NCBI RefSeq assembly: GCF_002999235.1
Contig: NZ_CP027236.1
Location: forward strand, 1,178,001-1,242,000
Length of the DNA: 64,000 nt
DNA from: Actinomyces sp. oral taxon 897
GTDB lineage: Bacteria > Actinomycetota > Actinomycetes > Actinomycetales > Actinomycetaceae
Reading direction: 5' to 3'
In this document: positions 16,604-25,792 of the stretch, piece by piece
Numbering within the stretch: position 1 is the stretch's first letter
Layout: each line of letters starts with the position of its first letter
Notes under the pieces: generated by a model
Told to the model about the DNA's origin: nothing
What the model saw: the letters and a program-made list of their open reading frames with translations, nothing else
Databases searched by the model: none
Translations under genes and position numbers: made by a program

Positions 16604-18886
16604 ATGCGCCGTCTCCCCCCTGTCCTGGCGCGACTGAGTATTATCGCCCTCCTGCTGGGCGTGCTCACGGGCGCGCCGGTTACCGCCGCCCCGGCACCGG
16701 GGGTCGAGACCGACCCAGCGGCCCGGGCCCAGGCCCTGCTGGCCACCATGAGCCAGGACGAGAAGATCGGCCAGGTCCTGTGGACCCACGTCTACGGCTC
16801 CTCGGCGCAGGACGAGACCTACGCCGACAAGAACGAGGACGTGTTTGGGCCCGGCGTGCGTACCCCCGCCCAGGCCGTGAGCACCTTCCACCTCGGCGGG
16901 GTCCTGTACTTCAACTGGGCGCACAACGTCACCACCCCCACCGACCCCGGGCAGGTGGCCGCCCTGTCCGACGGCCTCCAGGAGGCGGCACGTACCAGCG
17001 GGCCCAAGATCCCCCTGGCCATCACCATCGACCAGGAGGGCGGGCTGGTGGCCCGGGTACGGACCTCGGGCACCGACGTGCCCGGGAACATGGCCCTGGG
17101 GGCCACCGGGTCCACCGAGCTCGCCCGCGCCCAGGGCCAGGCCCTGGGGTCCGAACTCGCCGCCATGGGGATCAACGTCGACTTCGCCCCGGTCCTGAAC
17201 GTCAACACCAACGCCGCCAACCCGGTCATCGGGGTCCGCTCACTGGGGGACGACCCCGAGGCGGTCGCCTCCCTGGGCGCCGCCCAGATCGAGGGGCTCC
17301 AGTCCGAGGGGGTCTCCGCCACCGCCAAGTACTTCCCGGGGCACGGTGACACCCAGACCGACTCCCACCTGGGCCTGCCCACGGTCAGCTACGACCGGGC
17401 CACCCTGGACACCCACCTGGCCCCCTTCCGGACCGCGGTCAAGGGCGGGGTGGACATGATCATGACCGCCCACATTGTGGTGGAGGCCATTGACCCCGCC
17501 CACCCGGCCACCACGTCCAAGGCGGTCCTCACCGACCTGCTGCGCGAGGAGATGGGCTTCACCGGCCTGATCACCACCGACGCCATGGACATGGAGGGCG
17601 TCCAGCTCTCGGTCATGTCGGACCAGGAGAAGGAGGAGTACGCCAGGCTCAAGGCCGACCAGGACGCCAAGAAGGACGCCGCCGCCAAGGACCCCACCGC
17701 CGCCGACCAGTACACGGCCGCCTCGGCCGCCCTCAAGGCCTTCCTCGCCCCGGTGCGCGGTCGGGTGGCCGTGCAGTCCTTCCTGGCGGGCAGCGACGTG
17801 CTGCTCAACACCTACGACGTGCCCGCCGTGACCTCGGCCATGAAGGCGGCCCTGGCCGACGGGACGATCACCGCCGAGCGGCTGGACGCCTCCGTGACGC
17901 GCATCCTGGAGTGGAAGGCGCGGCGCGGGGTCCTGGACGCCTCCCCCACCTCCGCCCAGACCATCGCCTCCGTGGTGGGCTCGGCCGCGCACCAGGAGAC
18001 GGCTGCCAGGATCGCCCAGCAGTCGGTGACCATGGTCCGCAACGACGCCGACTCCGTGCTGCCCCTGTCCCCCACGCGCACCCCCCGGCTCCTGCTCACC
18101 GGCTCCTCCTGGGGGAACCCGGAGCTGCTGACGCAGCCGCTGACCGACCTGGGGTTCACCGTCAACCGGGTGGAGACCTCGGGCGACTCCCCCGACCCCA
18201 CGGCCGCCGAGGTGGACGAGGCCCTGGCCCAGGCCGAGAACGCCGACGCCATCGTCCTGACGACCTACTCCATGGCCGCAGGCTCCACCCAGGCCGACCT
18301 GGTGGCGCGCATGGTCGCCACCGGCAAGCCGGTGACCATCCTGTCCACCCGCAACCCCTACGACGTCGCGGTGGCGGGTACGGTGGCCCCGGCCTCGGGC
18401 AGCACCGGCCAGTGCCTGCTGCCCGCGGGCTGCTCGGTCACCACCACCCCCTCCCCCACCAACGGCGTGGCGGTCCTCAACCTCTACTCCAACCGGCAGG
18501 TCTCCCTGACCGCCGCCGCGAAAGTCATCGCCGGCCAGGCCCCGGTAGGGGTCCTGCCGGTGAACGTGCCGACGGCGCAGGGCGGCGGCACCCTCCAGGC
18601 CCGGGGCTTCGGACTGACCTACCCCAGCCAGGGGCAGAACCCGGGCGGGGGCCAGCTGGTGCCCGGCGTCCAGCCGGGTATCCCCACCGTGCCCGACCCC
18701 GGCTCACCCGGAACGGGGACGCTGCCCACGGGGAGCACCGCCCCGGTGGTCTCCGAGCCGCAGGGCACCGGCTCCCGGCACGGCCTGTCGCGCACCGGGG
18801 CCGTGGTGTGGCCAGGCCTGGCCGCCGCGGTCCTGCTGGTGGGCGGGATCATGCTGGTCCGCGCACGACGACGTCGGCGCGCCTGA
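16604..18886 (+). CDS. Cell-wall-anchored GH3 beta-N-acetylhexosaminidase (NagZ-like)
   Basis: 760 aa. Signal peptide (residues 1-28), then a GH3 catalytic domain with DQEGG near 140, the NagZ-type His/Asp dyad in KYFPGHGDTQTDSH and the nucleophile region TTDAMDM, followed by a GH3 C-terminal domain. The protein ends in a sorting-signal-like module: LSRTG near residue 729, a hydrophobic helix and an Arg-rich tail, so sortase attachment is likely. AGGAG precedes the ATG. It probably removes terminal GlcNAc from glycans or muropeptides outside the cell, unlike cytoplasmic NagZ. Confidence 0.88.
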   Translation: MRRLPPVLARLSIIALLLGVLTGAPVTAAPAPGVETDPAARAQALLATMSQDEKIGQVLWTHVYGSSAQDETYADKNEDVFGPGVRTPAQAVSTFHLGGVLYFNWAHNVTTPTDPGQVAALSDGLQEAARTSGPKIPLAITIDQEGGLVARVRTSGTDVPGNMALGATGSTELARAQGQALGSELAAMGINVDFAPVLNVNTNAANPVIGVRSLGDDPEAVASLGAAQIEGLQSEGVSATAKYFPGHGDTQTDSHLGLPTVSYDRATLDTHLAPFRTAVKGGVDMIMTAHIVVEAIDPAHPATTSKAVLTDLLREEMGFTGLITTDAMDMEGVQLSVMSDQEKEEYARLKADQDAKKDAAAKDPTAADQYTAASAALKAFLAPVRGRVAVQSFLAGSDVLLNTYDVPAVTSAMKAALADGTITAERLDASVTRILEWKARRGVLDASPTSAQTIASVVGSAAHQETAARIAQQSVTMVRNDADSVLPLSPTRTPRLLLTGSSWGNPELLTQPLTDLGFTVNRVETSGDSPDPTAAEVDEALAQAENADAIVLTTYSMAAGSTQADLVARMVATGKPVTILSTRNPYDVAVAGTVAPASGSTGQCLLPAGCSVTTTPSPTNGVAVLNLYSNRQVSLTAAAKVIAGQAPVGVLPVNVPTAQGGGTLQARGFGLTYPSQGQNPGGGQLVPGVQPGIPTVPDPGSPGTGTLPTGSTAPVVSEPQGTGSRHGLSRTGAVVWPGLAAAVLLVGGIMLVRARRRRRA

Positions 18887-18994
18887 CGGCTGAGGCAGCC
18901 ACCCGCCCGGCCAGTACCACCGCACTGCCAGTGCCCCGGGGCCTATCAGCTGGCGTCCCGGCTCCTGGCAGCCAGTGGTCCCGGGGCCTGGCGG

Positions 18995-20992
18995 CTATGG
19001 GTTCCTGCGGCTGGCGGCCAGGCGCTCCAGGGCCCCCAGGACGGTGGCGCGGTCCCTGGTGGGCCACAGGGGCGGCATGGACCGGGCCAGGAAGGCCCCG
19101 TAGCGGGCGGTCCTCAGGCGCGGGTCGAGGACGGCCACGACGCCGCGGTCACCGGCCCGGCGTACGAGGCGGCCAGCCCCCTGGGCCAGGAGGAGGGCGG
19201 CGTGGGTGGCGGCCACGCTCATAAAGCCGTTGCCGCCCGCGGCGGTGACCGCCTCAATGCGCGCCTGGGCCACCGGGTCGTCGGGCCGGGGGAAGGGGAT
19301 ACGGTCGATAATGACCAGCCTGCAGGTGTGCCCGGGCACGTCCACCCCCTGCCACAGGCTCAGGCTGCCCACCAGGCAGGAGTCCTCCTCACGGGTGAAG
19401 GCCTCCACCAGGGTGGGCAGCTGGTCCTCCCCCTGGGCGTAGACGGTCAGGTCGGTGGCGCCACGCAGGACCTCAGCGGCCTCCTGGGCGGCGCGACGTG
19501 AGGAGAACAGGCCGAGCACGCCCCCGCCCGAGGCCTCGGTCAGGGCCAGGATCTCGTCCAGGGCGGCCTCGGAGATACCCGCCGCGGGCCGGGGCAGGTG
19601 GGTGGGCGTGTAGAGGATGCCCTGGCGTGAGTAGTCAAAGGGGGTGCCCACGTCCAGACCCTCCCAGGGATCCTCGGACAGGGTCAGGCCCAGGGTGCGG
19701 GCCATGGGGTCGAAGCTGCCACCCAGGGCCAGGGTGGCGGAGGTCAGGACCGCGGCGGTGCCGCTCAGGAGGGTGTCGGCCACCGGGGCGGCCACGTCAA
19801 TGGGCGCCAGGACCAGGCGGGGCGGGTCGGAGCCCATCCGGGGCCGCTCGACCCAGGCCACGTCACGGTGCCGGGCCACGGAGTCGCCGGTCATGCGCCC
19901 GAGGGCCTCAACCAGGTCGGCTACCGCGGTGCGGGCCAGGGCCAGTCCCCCGGCGTCCTCGCTCCCCCTGCCCGCCCCCTTGGCCTGCTCGCGCACGTCG
20001 GCGGCCAGGCGGCGGGCAGCGGCCTCCAGGAGGGTCAGGGCCTCGCCCAGGGCCGGCGGCAGGCTGGCGGGCAGGCGGGCGTCGGGCAGGTCCGCGAGCG
20101 CCAGGGCGAGCCCCTGCCCGGCGGCCTCCAGCTCGGTAACCACGGCGTGGGCGTGCCTGCGCACCGTGGCAGCCACACGGGCCACGGCGGCGGCGGACAG
20201 GCTGACGGTGTCCTGGGAGCGGACCCGGTCGGCGAGCTCGTGGGCCTCGTCCACCACCAGGACCTGGTGGTCGGGCAGGAGGCCGCTGTTGCCGGCCACG
20301 GCGACGCCGAGCATGGCGTGGTTGGTCACCACGACGTCGGCCTGGGCCGCGGCGGCGCGAGCGGCCTGCGGGAAGCACTCGTCCCGCAGGGGGCAGGAGG
20401 GGCCCAGGCACTCGTCCCGTGAGACGCTGACCTGGTCCCAGGCCTGGTCGGACACGCCGGGGACCAGGTCGTCGCGGTCCCCGGTGGTGGTGGTCGCCGC
20501 CCACTGTCGCAGGCGGACCACCTGCTCGCCCAGGGTGGTGCTACCGGCCCCGCCCACGTGGGAGCGGGCGGCGTGGGCGGGGCCGAAGAGCGCGTCCTCG
20601 TCCTCCGGGGGGTAGCCGCCGGCCAGGCGGTGGCGGCAGACGTAGTTCCGCCAGCCCTTGAGCAGGGCCACGCTGGGCCGGGTCCCGGTGACCGCCTCGA
20701 CGGCGTCGGCCGCCAGGGGCGCGTCCTTGGTCATGACCTGACGCTGGAGGGCGAGGGTGGCGGTGGAGACGAGCGTGCGTTCCCCGCCCTGTACGGCGTG
20801 GACCATGGCCGGCAGGAGGTAGCCCAGGGACTTGCCGGTCCCGGTGCCGGCCTGGACCAGGAGGTGCCCGCCGTCCTCGATGGTGGCGGCCACGCGCTCG
20901 ACCATGGTGGTCTGGCCCTGGCGTGGTGAGCCGGACAGGCGTGAGACGGCCTCGGTCAGGGCCTGGCCAGCCAGGTCGGCGGTGGAGGCCAT
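18995..20992 (-). CDS. dinG: DinG-family ATP-dependent DNA helicase
   Basis: 665 aa XPD/DinG-like superfamily 2 helicase. Walker A GTGTGKS near residue 52, DEAH box in VVDEAHEL, and four cysteines for an iron-sulfur cluster in YVCRHR and CLGPSCPLRDEC. C-terminal helicase motifs include SLWQGVDVPG and GRLVRR. The ATG at 20992 is 8 nt before the end... of hflX on the same strand (its stop is at 21000), so the two are probably co-transcribed. The longer frame overlapping hflX is rejected. Confidence 0.92.
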   Translation of the reverse strand: MASTADLAGQALTEAVSRLSGSPRQGQTTMVERVAATIEDGGHLLVQAGTGTGKSLGYLLPAMVHAVQGGERTLVSTATLALQRQVMTKDAPLAADAVEAVTGTRPSVALLKGWRNYVCRHRLAGGYPPEDEDALFGPAHAARSHVGGAGSTTLGEQVVRLRQWAATTTTGDRDDLVPGVSDQAWDQVSVSRDECLGPSCPLRDECFPQAARAAAAQADVVVTNHAMLGVAVAGNSGLLPDHQVLVVDEAHELADRVRSQDTVSLSAAAVARVAATVRRHAHAVVTELEAAGQGLALALADLPDARLPASLPPALGEALTLLEAAARRLAADVREQAKGAGRGSEDAGGLALARTAVADLVEALGRMTGDSVARHRDVAWVERPRMGSDPPRLVLAPIDVAAPVADTLLSGTAAVLTSATLALGGSFDPMARTLGLTLSEDPWEGLDVGTPFDYSRQGILYTPTHLPRPAAGISEAALDEILALTEASGGGVLGLFSSRRAAQEAAEVLRGATDLTVYAQGEDQLPTLVEAFTREEDSCLVGSLSLWQGVDVPGHTCRLVIIDRIPFPRPDDPVAQARIEAVTAAGGNGFMSVAATHAALLLAQGAGRLVRRAGDRGVVAVLDPRLRTARYGAFLARSMPPLWPTRDRATVLGALERLAASRRNP

Positions 20993-20999
20993 GGGGCCC

Positions 21000-22766
21000 T
21001 CAGGCCTGTCCGGGGGCGTGCCCGCCGGTAGCACCGTCCTGGGTGGGCGTCGGGTCCGCCGGGTCAGCCTGGTCGATGACGCTGGCGGCCCGCAGCTCGG
21101 CAGCCAGGGCCGGGTCCACACGGGCCACCAGGCGGGTGCCGTGGGACACGTACTGGACAGAGTCGACCTCCCCGTCGGCGTGGGCCCGGGAGACCAGGTC
21201 CCCGCGGGAGTAGGGCACCACGAGGTCCACGGCCACGCCCGGACGCGGCAGGAGGTCCTCCACGCGCTGCCGGAGGGCGTCCAGGCCCTGCCCGGTGCGG
21301 GCGGAGACCGTCAGGGCCCCGGGCAGGCGGGTGCGCAGGGTCGCCAGGGTGACGGCGTCGGCCAGGTCGGCCTTGTTGAGCACCACGAGCTCGGGGACGT
21401 CCAGGGCGCCGGGGATACCGGCCAGGACGGTGTGGACGGCGGCGACCTGGCCCAGGGGGTCGGGGTGGGCGGCGTCCACGACGTGGAGGAGCAGGTCGGC
21501 GCTGGCGACCTCCTCCAGGGTGGAGCGGAAGGCCTCAATGAGCTCGTGGGGCAGGTTGCGTACGAATCCGACGGTGTCGGTCAGGGTGTAGACGCGCCCG
21601 TCGGCGGTCTGGGTACGCCTGACCGTGGGGTCCAGGGTGGCGAACAGGGCGTCCTGGACCATGGTCTGCGCCCCGGTGAGGCGGTTCATGAGGGAGGACT
21701 TGCCGGCGTTGGTGTAGCCGGCGATGGCCACCGAGGGGATGGCCCCGCGCCGCCGTGAGCCGCGCCTGGTCTCCCGGGAGGGGGCCATGGCCCTGATCTC
21801 GCGGCGGAGCTTGGCCATGCGCTGGCGGATGCGACGCCGGTCGAGCTCGATCTTGGTCTCGCCCGGGCCGCGGGAGCCAATGCCCTGACCCCCGGCCACG
21901 CGCCCGCCGGCCTGGCGGGACATGGACTCCCCCCAGCCGCGCAGGCGGGGCAGGAGGTACTCCAGCTGGGCCAGCTCCACCTGGGCCTTGCCCTCACGGG
22001 ACTTGGCGTGCTGGGCGAAGATGTCCAGGATCACGGCGGTGCGGTCCACGACCTTGACGCCCACCACGTCCTCCAGGGCGCGGCGCTGGGAGGGGGCGAG
22101 CTCGCCGTCGACAATGACCGTGTCCGCCCCGACGGCCGCGACCACCTCGGCAAGCTCCTTGGCCTTGCCCGAGCCCAGGTAGGTGGCGGCGTCGGGGTGG
22201 TCGCGCCTCTGGGTGAGGGCGTCCAGGACCTCGCTGCCGGCGGTGGAGGCCAGGGCGGCCAGCTCACGCAGGGAGGTCTGGGCGTCGGTGGCACCCTGGG
22301 CCGTGGGGCCCGGCTCCGCGGGTGCGGCGGGCAGGTCCAGTCCCACCAGGACCACCCTCTCCAGGCGGATCTGGCGGTACTCGACCTCGCTGACGTCCTC
22401 CAGCTCGGTGCTCAGGGAGGCGGTGCGGCGGGTTGCGGCGCGAGCCTCGCGCTCCAGGGCGCCGGCGTCGTGGGCCTCGTGGGCCTCGTGGTCGGCGGCG
22501 GTGGAGGCCAGGGCGGCGGCGGAGCGTGACAGGACGCCCGGGGCGACGTCCTCGGTGCCGGGCCGCGGGGCGGCGGCCTGTGGGTGCGGGATAGCGTCGT
22601 GCGGGGCGGCGTCTCCGGCGTCGGGCTGCGGGTGCAGGACGTCAGGCTGCGGAACGGCGGCCTGTGGGGCGTCGGTGGGGGCGCCGGACCTGGGGGTGCG
22701 GCCCGGGGTCCTGGGGATGCCGGTCCTGGGCGCAGGCGCGGCGGAGTGGTCGTGATGGGAGGTCAT
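21000..22766 (-). CDS. hflX: Ribosome-associated GTPase HflX
   Basis: 588 aa. N-terminal ~110 residues are low complexity (Pro/Ala/His) and unusual for the family. The HflX domain follows (ATYLGSGKAKEL, VKVVDRTAVILDIFAQHA, GPGETKIELDRRRI) and the G domain has GYTNAGKSS, DTVGFVRNLPHELI and NKADLAD. HflX splits or rescues stalled ribosomes under stress. ATG at 22766 with AAGGA about 9 nt upstream. Confidence 0.95.
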   Translation of the reverse strand: MTSHHDHSAAPAPRTGIPRTPGRTPRSGAPTDAPQAAVPQPDVLHPQPDAGDAAPHDAIPHPQAAAPRPGTEDVAPGVLSRSAAALASTAADHEAHEAHDAGALEREARAATRRTASLSTELEDVSEVEYRQIRLERVVLVGLDLPAAPAEPGPTAQGATDAQTSLRELAALASTAGSEVLDALTQRRDHPDAATYLGSGKAKELAEVVAAVGADTVIVDGELAPSQRRALEDVVGVKVVDRTAVILDIFAQHAKSREGKAQVELAQLEYLLPRLRGWGESMSRQAGGRVAGGQGIGSRGPGETKIELDRRRIRQRMAKLRREIRAMAPSRETRRGSRRRGAIPSVAIAGYTNAGKSSLMNRLTGAQTMVQDALFATLDPTVRRTQTADGRVYTLTDTVGFVRNLPHELIEAFRSTLEEVASADLLLHVVDAAHPDPLGQVAAVHTVLAGIPGALDVPELVVLNKADLADAVTLATLRTRLPGALTVSARTGQGLDALRQRVEDLLPRPGVAVDLVVPYSRGDLVSRAHADGEVDSVQYVSHGTRLVARVDPALAAELRAASVIDQADPADPTPTQDGATGGHAPGQA

Positions 22767-22940
22767 AGATAAGGTCCTTTGCGTATGCGTGCGGTGGTCC
22801 GGAGCACGGCTCGACGGACCGGCCCGGCGGGGCCGGGGCTTTGGGTGGGGACGGAGGACGGCGCCGGGCGTCGTCGCCTCAGCGCATACGAATGAGCCAC
22901 ATGGGCAGTATGGTAGCGCCACGGCGCGCTCCAGGCCAGT

Positions 22941-23029
22941 ACGCTCGCCCACCGGGCGCTGGCGACGTCGAGGTCTCCGCCCGCCCCCGCGCCAAGGTAG
23001 AACGCTCTCCCACCGGACGCTGGCGACGT
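22941..23029. repeat. 28 bp duplication with 33 nt insert, upstream of hflX
   Basis: Copies at 22941-22968 and 23002-23029 match at 26 of 28 positions (core CACCGG.CGCTGGCGACGT), 61 bp apart; matching stops sharply at both ends. The insert is 22969-23001. No third copy is found one period to either side. Confidence 0.9.
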
Positions 23030-23174
23030 GCCGGGCACGGTGGGCGAGGCTGCTGGCCTCTAGCAGCTGGCCGCAGGCCGCGGGCAAGAACACGGGCTGA
23101 GGACCGTGAGCGCAGGCAAGACTGTAGGCCACCACGAGCCACCGGAGCCGCAGGCAAGGGCGCGGGCTGTCGCC

Positions 23175-23362
23175 ATGAACGCTACTTTAGAGAGGTGAAC
23201 GCTATCTGGAGGGAGTGAACGCCATATAGGGGAGGTGAACGCGCGCCTATACGACGTTCATCTTCCTGACACAGCGTTCACCCTCCCAAAGTGGCGTTCA
23301 CCTCCCCGAAGTGGCGTTCTCAGCCCCGAGGTGGCGTTCACCTCCTTTACATAGCGTTCACT
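23175..23362. repeat. 20 bp repeat array forming a large palindrome
   Basis: Three to four 20 bp units ending in GTGAACGC-type heads are followed, after a short centre near 23245, by five units of the inverse (GTTCACCTCCCCGAAGTGGC type). A related array is at 37767-37917. There is no coding potential. Confidence 0.85.
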
Positions 23363-23407
23363 GGCGCAGGTCCCGCGGACAACGCCCTTGCCATCGGACA
23401 GGTGGCC

Positions 23408-23796
23408 GCTGTCCCCAGTACGCCAGGCAAGGACTGGACCACCCGGCCCGCCAGCACCCCGGCGGCGCGCTGTCCCCAGTACGTCAGGCAGGACGCCGAC
23501 GTCGGTACGGATACCGGCGGCGCCGTCACTGTCCCCCAGTACGCCAGGCGGAACGGGGCGCGTCCGGCCGTGAGACGCAGATCTGGGGGCCGTCCCCCAG
23601 TACGTCGAGTAGGACGGCGCTGGCCTTCACCGGTGCGGTGGTCTGGGCCGCTATCCCCAGTACGTCAGGCGGGACGGCACCCGCGTCGCCGCCGACGCCC
23701 ACCCGGCCCACTGTCCCCCACATCGAGCAGGACCGTAGACCACGCGCGGCGCCGCCTCGCCGCGGCCGGATGCCACCAGTACGTCGGGCAGGACGA
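23408..23796. CRISPR. Degenerate CRISPR-like array, 7 units, no cas genes nearby
   Basis: Seven imperfect repeats of about 26-28 bp (consensus starts CTGTCCCCAGTACGTCAGGC and ends GGAC) begin near 23408, 23469, 23528, 23589, 23649, 23710 and 23769; steps are 58-61 bp. Intervening segments of 33-36 nt do not resemble one another. The ends GTCC and GGAC form a short dyad. Spacing is that of a type I-E array, but repeats differ from unit to unit and resemble no CRISPR repeat I know. An old array or a product of repeated ectopic insertion are both possible. Confidence 0.5.
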
Positions 23797-24094
23797 AGGC
23801 CCACCGGGCGGAGTCCGAGATGGCCCTCGCCAGCGGCAGGGTGGCGCGCTGGCCCAGCAGCTCGCGGGCCTTACCGGTCAGCGCCTAGCCCCCGACGACG
23901 TCGCCGGGGCGACAGCCCGACCCGCAGCTCCACGCTGGCGCCCAGGGTCTCCACGGCGAGCGTGAACAGCCTCTGACCGCCCCGCCGGTCCCGGTGCTGA
24001 CGGGCGCGGGCCGGCCCGTCGGGCACGCACCAAATGTGATTCACATAACACGCGCACCCTCCCCCGCTGCCTTCAAATCACTATTGTTACTGCT
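23797..24094. other. Intergenic, no confident gene
   Basis: GC-rich remainder of the hflX upstream gap. A minus-strand reading around 23920-23980 gives a short protein-like run (RLFTLAVETLGASVELRVG) but is interrupted by stops, so at most a gene remnant. TATTGT at 24082-24087 lies 7 nt before the next start codon and may be a -10 for a leaderless mRNA. Confidence 0.35.
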
Positions 24095-24475
24095 ATGAGT
24101 ACCTACCAGCACACTGACGTCCAGGCCATCCAGGTGGGCACGGGGCTGGCCAGCCGGATCCTCATCGACCTGCTCCTGGCTGCCGCCGGCTTCGCCGCGG
24201 GGGTGGCCTTCCTGGTCTCGGTCGGCGGCCCGTTCAAACTGGACGAGGCCGTCATTATGGGGGTCGTGGGTGCGGGCTGGCCGTTCGGGGTCCGCCTGGT
24301 GTGGCGTTACCTACCCGGCTTCTCCTTCGGCGGCAGCATCGGCTTCGTCTCACTCGCCTTCGTCATCTACTACGCCCTCAAGCTGTGGCTGGGCCTGCTC
24401 ATCGGGGTACCGGCCCTGGTCTGGCGCGGGGCCTGCGACATTCTGGCCCTGGTCCGCGCCCGCCGCACCACCTGA
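24095..24475 (+). CDS. Hypothetical membrane protein
   Basis: 126 aa with three hydrophobic helices (about 20-42, 52-72 and 80-108). Not recognised as a named family. Codon use matches the neighbours. There is no Shine-Dalgarno; a TATTGT hexamer 7 nt upstream suggests leaderless expression. It stands alone between the repeat-rich region and dapB. Confidence 0.75.
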   Translation: MSTYQHTDVQAIQVGTGLASRILIDLLLAAAGFAAGVAFLVSVGGPFKLDEAVIMGVVGAGWPFGVRLVWRYLPGFSFGGSIGFVSLAFVIYYALKLWLGLLIGVPALVWRGACDILALVRARRTT

Positions 24476-24532
24476 GACCGCCCAGCCCGCCCTGAGCCCA
24501 CCCCCTGGGGCGCGGTTCACGGACCGGCTTAC

Positions 24533-24562
24533 AAGAGGGCCTGCGGGCCTCCCCTTTTGTAC
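24533..24562 (+). terminator. Possible terminator after the membrane protein gene
   Basis: Imperfect hairpin GAGGGCC-TGC-GGGCCTC followed by CCCCTTTTGT. Pairing has a bulge, so support is moderate. Confidence 0.4.
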
Positions 24563-24869
24563 ACAACGTTCCCGTACACCGGCCGACCAGAAGAGGCCCC
24601 GCCCCCGACCCAGGTTCTGGCGACCAGGTACTGTCCCGCTCGCGCTGCAGGCGGTCTCGTCGGGCGCCAAGAGGCGGGTGGCACCCCCGGTCGCACGGGG
24701 CGGCCTTACCTCCCCGTCGGAGCGGGAACACCCTGGGTAGCACCCTGTTACGACGGGCGGCTCGTGCCCACGCAAGGCGACCGCCAGGGGCGAGGGCAAC
24801 GCTTCCCACGGGCGGCACGGTGGCGTCCTGGTCGAGCCGCTTAGGCTTGCGTAGTGCCCCACGGGGGGC
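24563..24869. other. Intergenic, no gene seen
   Basis: About 300 nt upstream of the dapB stop. It contains several short inverted repeats and a GGGTGGCACC string resembling part of a T-box, but no leader-gene arrangement follows. I could not match it to RNase P RNA, a riboswitch or a tRNA. Confidence 0.4.
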
Positions 24870-25622
24870 TTACAGGTCCAGGAGCGCCTCCAGGCCCACG
24901 GTCAGGCCGGGCCGGGAGCCGACCTGGCGCACGGCCAGGAGCACCCCGGGCATAAAGGAGGAGCGGTCGAAGGAGTCGGTGCGGATGGTCAGCTGCTCAC
25001 CGGGGTTGCCCAGCACGACCTCCTCGTGGGCGGTCAGGCCCCGCAGGCGCACGGCGTGGACGTGGACCCCGTCAATGACCGCGCCCCGGGCACCGTGCGG
25101 GTCCGCGGCCGTGGCGTCGGGCATGGCACCCAGGCCAGCGGCGGCCCTGGCGGCGGCAATGCCCTGGGCGGTGGCGACGGCGGTACCCGAGGGGGCGTCC
25201 ACCTTGGCGGGGTGGTGGAGCTCAATGACCTCGGCGGACTCGAAGTAGCGGGCGGCCCTGGCGGCGAAGCCCATGGCCAGGACCGCGGAGAGGGCGAAGT
25301 TGGGGGCGATGAGCACACACCGGCCCGCCGCCTCGGGGCGCCCCAGGTGCTCACGCACGCGCCCGTAGGACGCATCGGTCCAGCCGGTGGTGCCCACCAC
25401 CACGTCGACCCCGGCGTCAATGAGGGCGTGGACGTTGGCCTCGGCGGTGGCGGGGACGGTGAAGTCCACGGCGACGTCCGCGCCGCCCAGGTGCGCGGCG
25501 TCGAGCGGGTCGCCCACGTCCAGGCGGGCCACGAGCTCCAGGTCCCCGGCCGCCTCCACGGCCTGGCAGACGGTGGATCCCATGCGCCCGGCGGCGCCCA
25601 CGACAGCAACACGAGTAGTCAT
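24870..25622 (-). CDS. dapB: 4-hydroxy-tetrahydrodipicolinate reductase
   Basis: 250 aa. Rossmann motif VVGAAGRMG at the N-terminus, and the catalytic segment VIELHHPAKVDAPSGTA. It catalyses the second committed step of the diaminopimelate/lysine pathway. No ribosome site; TAGCCT (25629-25634) ends exactly 6 nt before the ATG, so the transcript is probably leaderless. Confidence 0.97.
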   Translation of the reverse strand: MTTRVAVVGAAGRMGSTVCQAVEAAGDLELVARLDVGDPLDAAHLGGADVAVDFTVPATAEANVHALIDAGVDVVVGTTGWTDASYGRVREHLGRPEAAGRCVLIAPNFALSAVLAMGFAARAARYFESAEVIELHHPAKVDAPSGTAVATAQGIAAARAAAGLGAMPDATAADPHGARGAVIDGVHVHAVRLRGLTAHEEVVLGNPGEQLTIRTDSFDRSSFMPGVLLAVRQVGSRPGLTVGLEALLDL

Positions 25623-25792
25623 GGGCCCAGGCTAGCGGCCCGGGGCGGGGTGCCCCGGGAGCCCGCCCCGTGTCGGGGCAGACGGGGCGGGGCCGTCGGG
25701 AGCCCGGCGCCTCCCTCTAGCTCACCGTGCCGGGTCCCCGGCCGCCAGGGACGCCGGGGGCACCGGCTGGTGGCCAGGCGGCAGGCGGTTCC

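Noticed and set aside
22767..23135. N-terminal extension of HflX
   Set aside because: It covers the 28/33/28 unit and has no conservation; the ATG at 22766 is used.
23291..23965. Two overlapping ~220 aa frames across the CRISPR-like array
   Set aside because: Arg/Pro-rich translations follow the ~60 bp repeats, differ by frame and have no motif; repeats, not genes.
24660..24780. T-box-like string GGGTGGCACC in a structured-looking gap
   Set aside because: No downstream gene on that strand, no specifier loop or terminator pair recognised.
24581..24869. Possible RNase P RNA
   Set aside because: Conserved GAGGAAAGTCCGG-type core and paired end motifs are absent on both strands.
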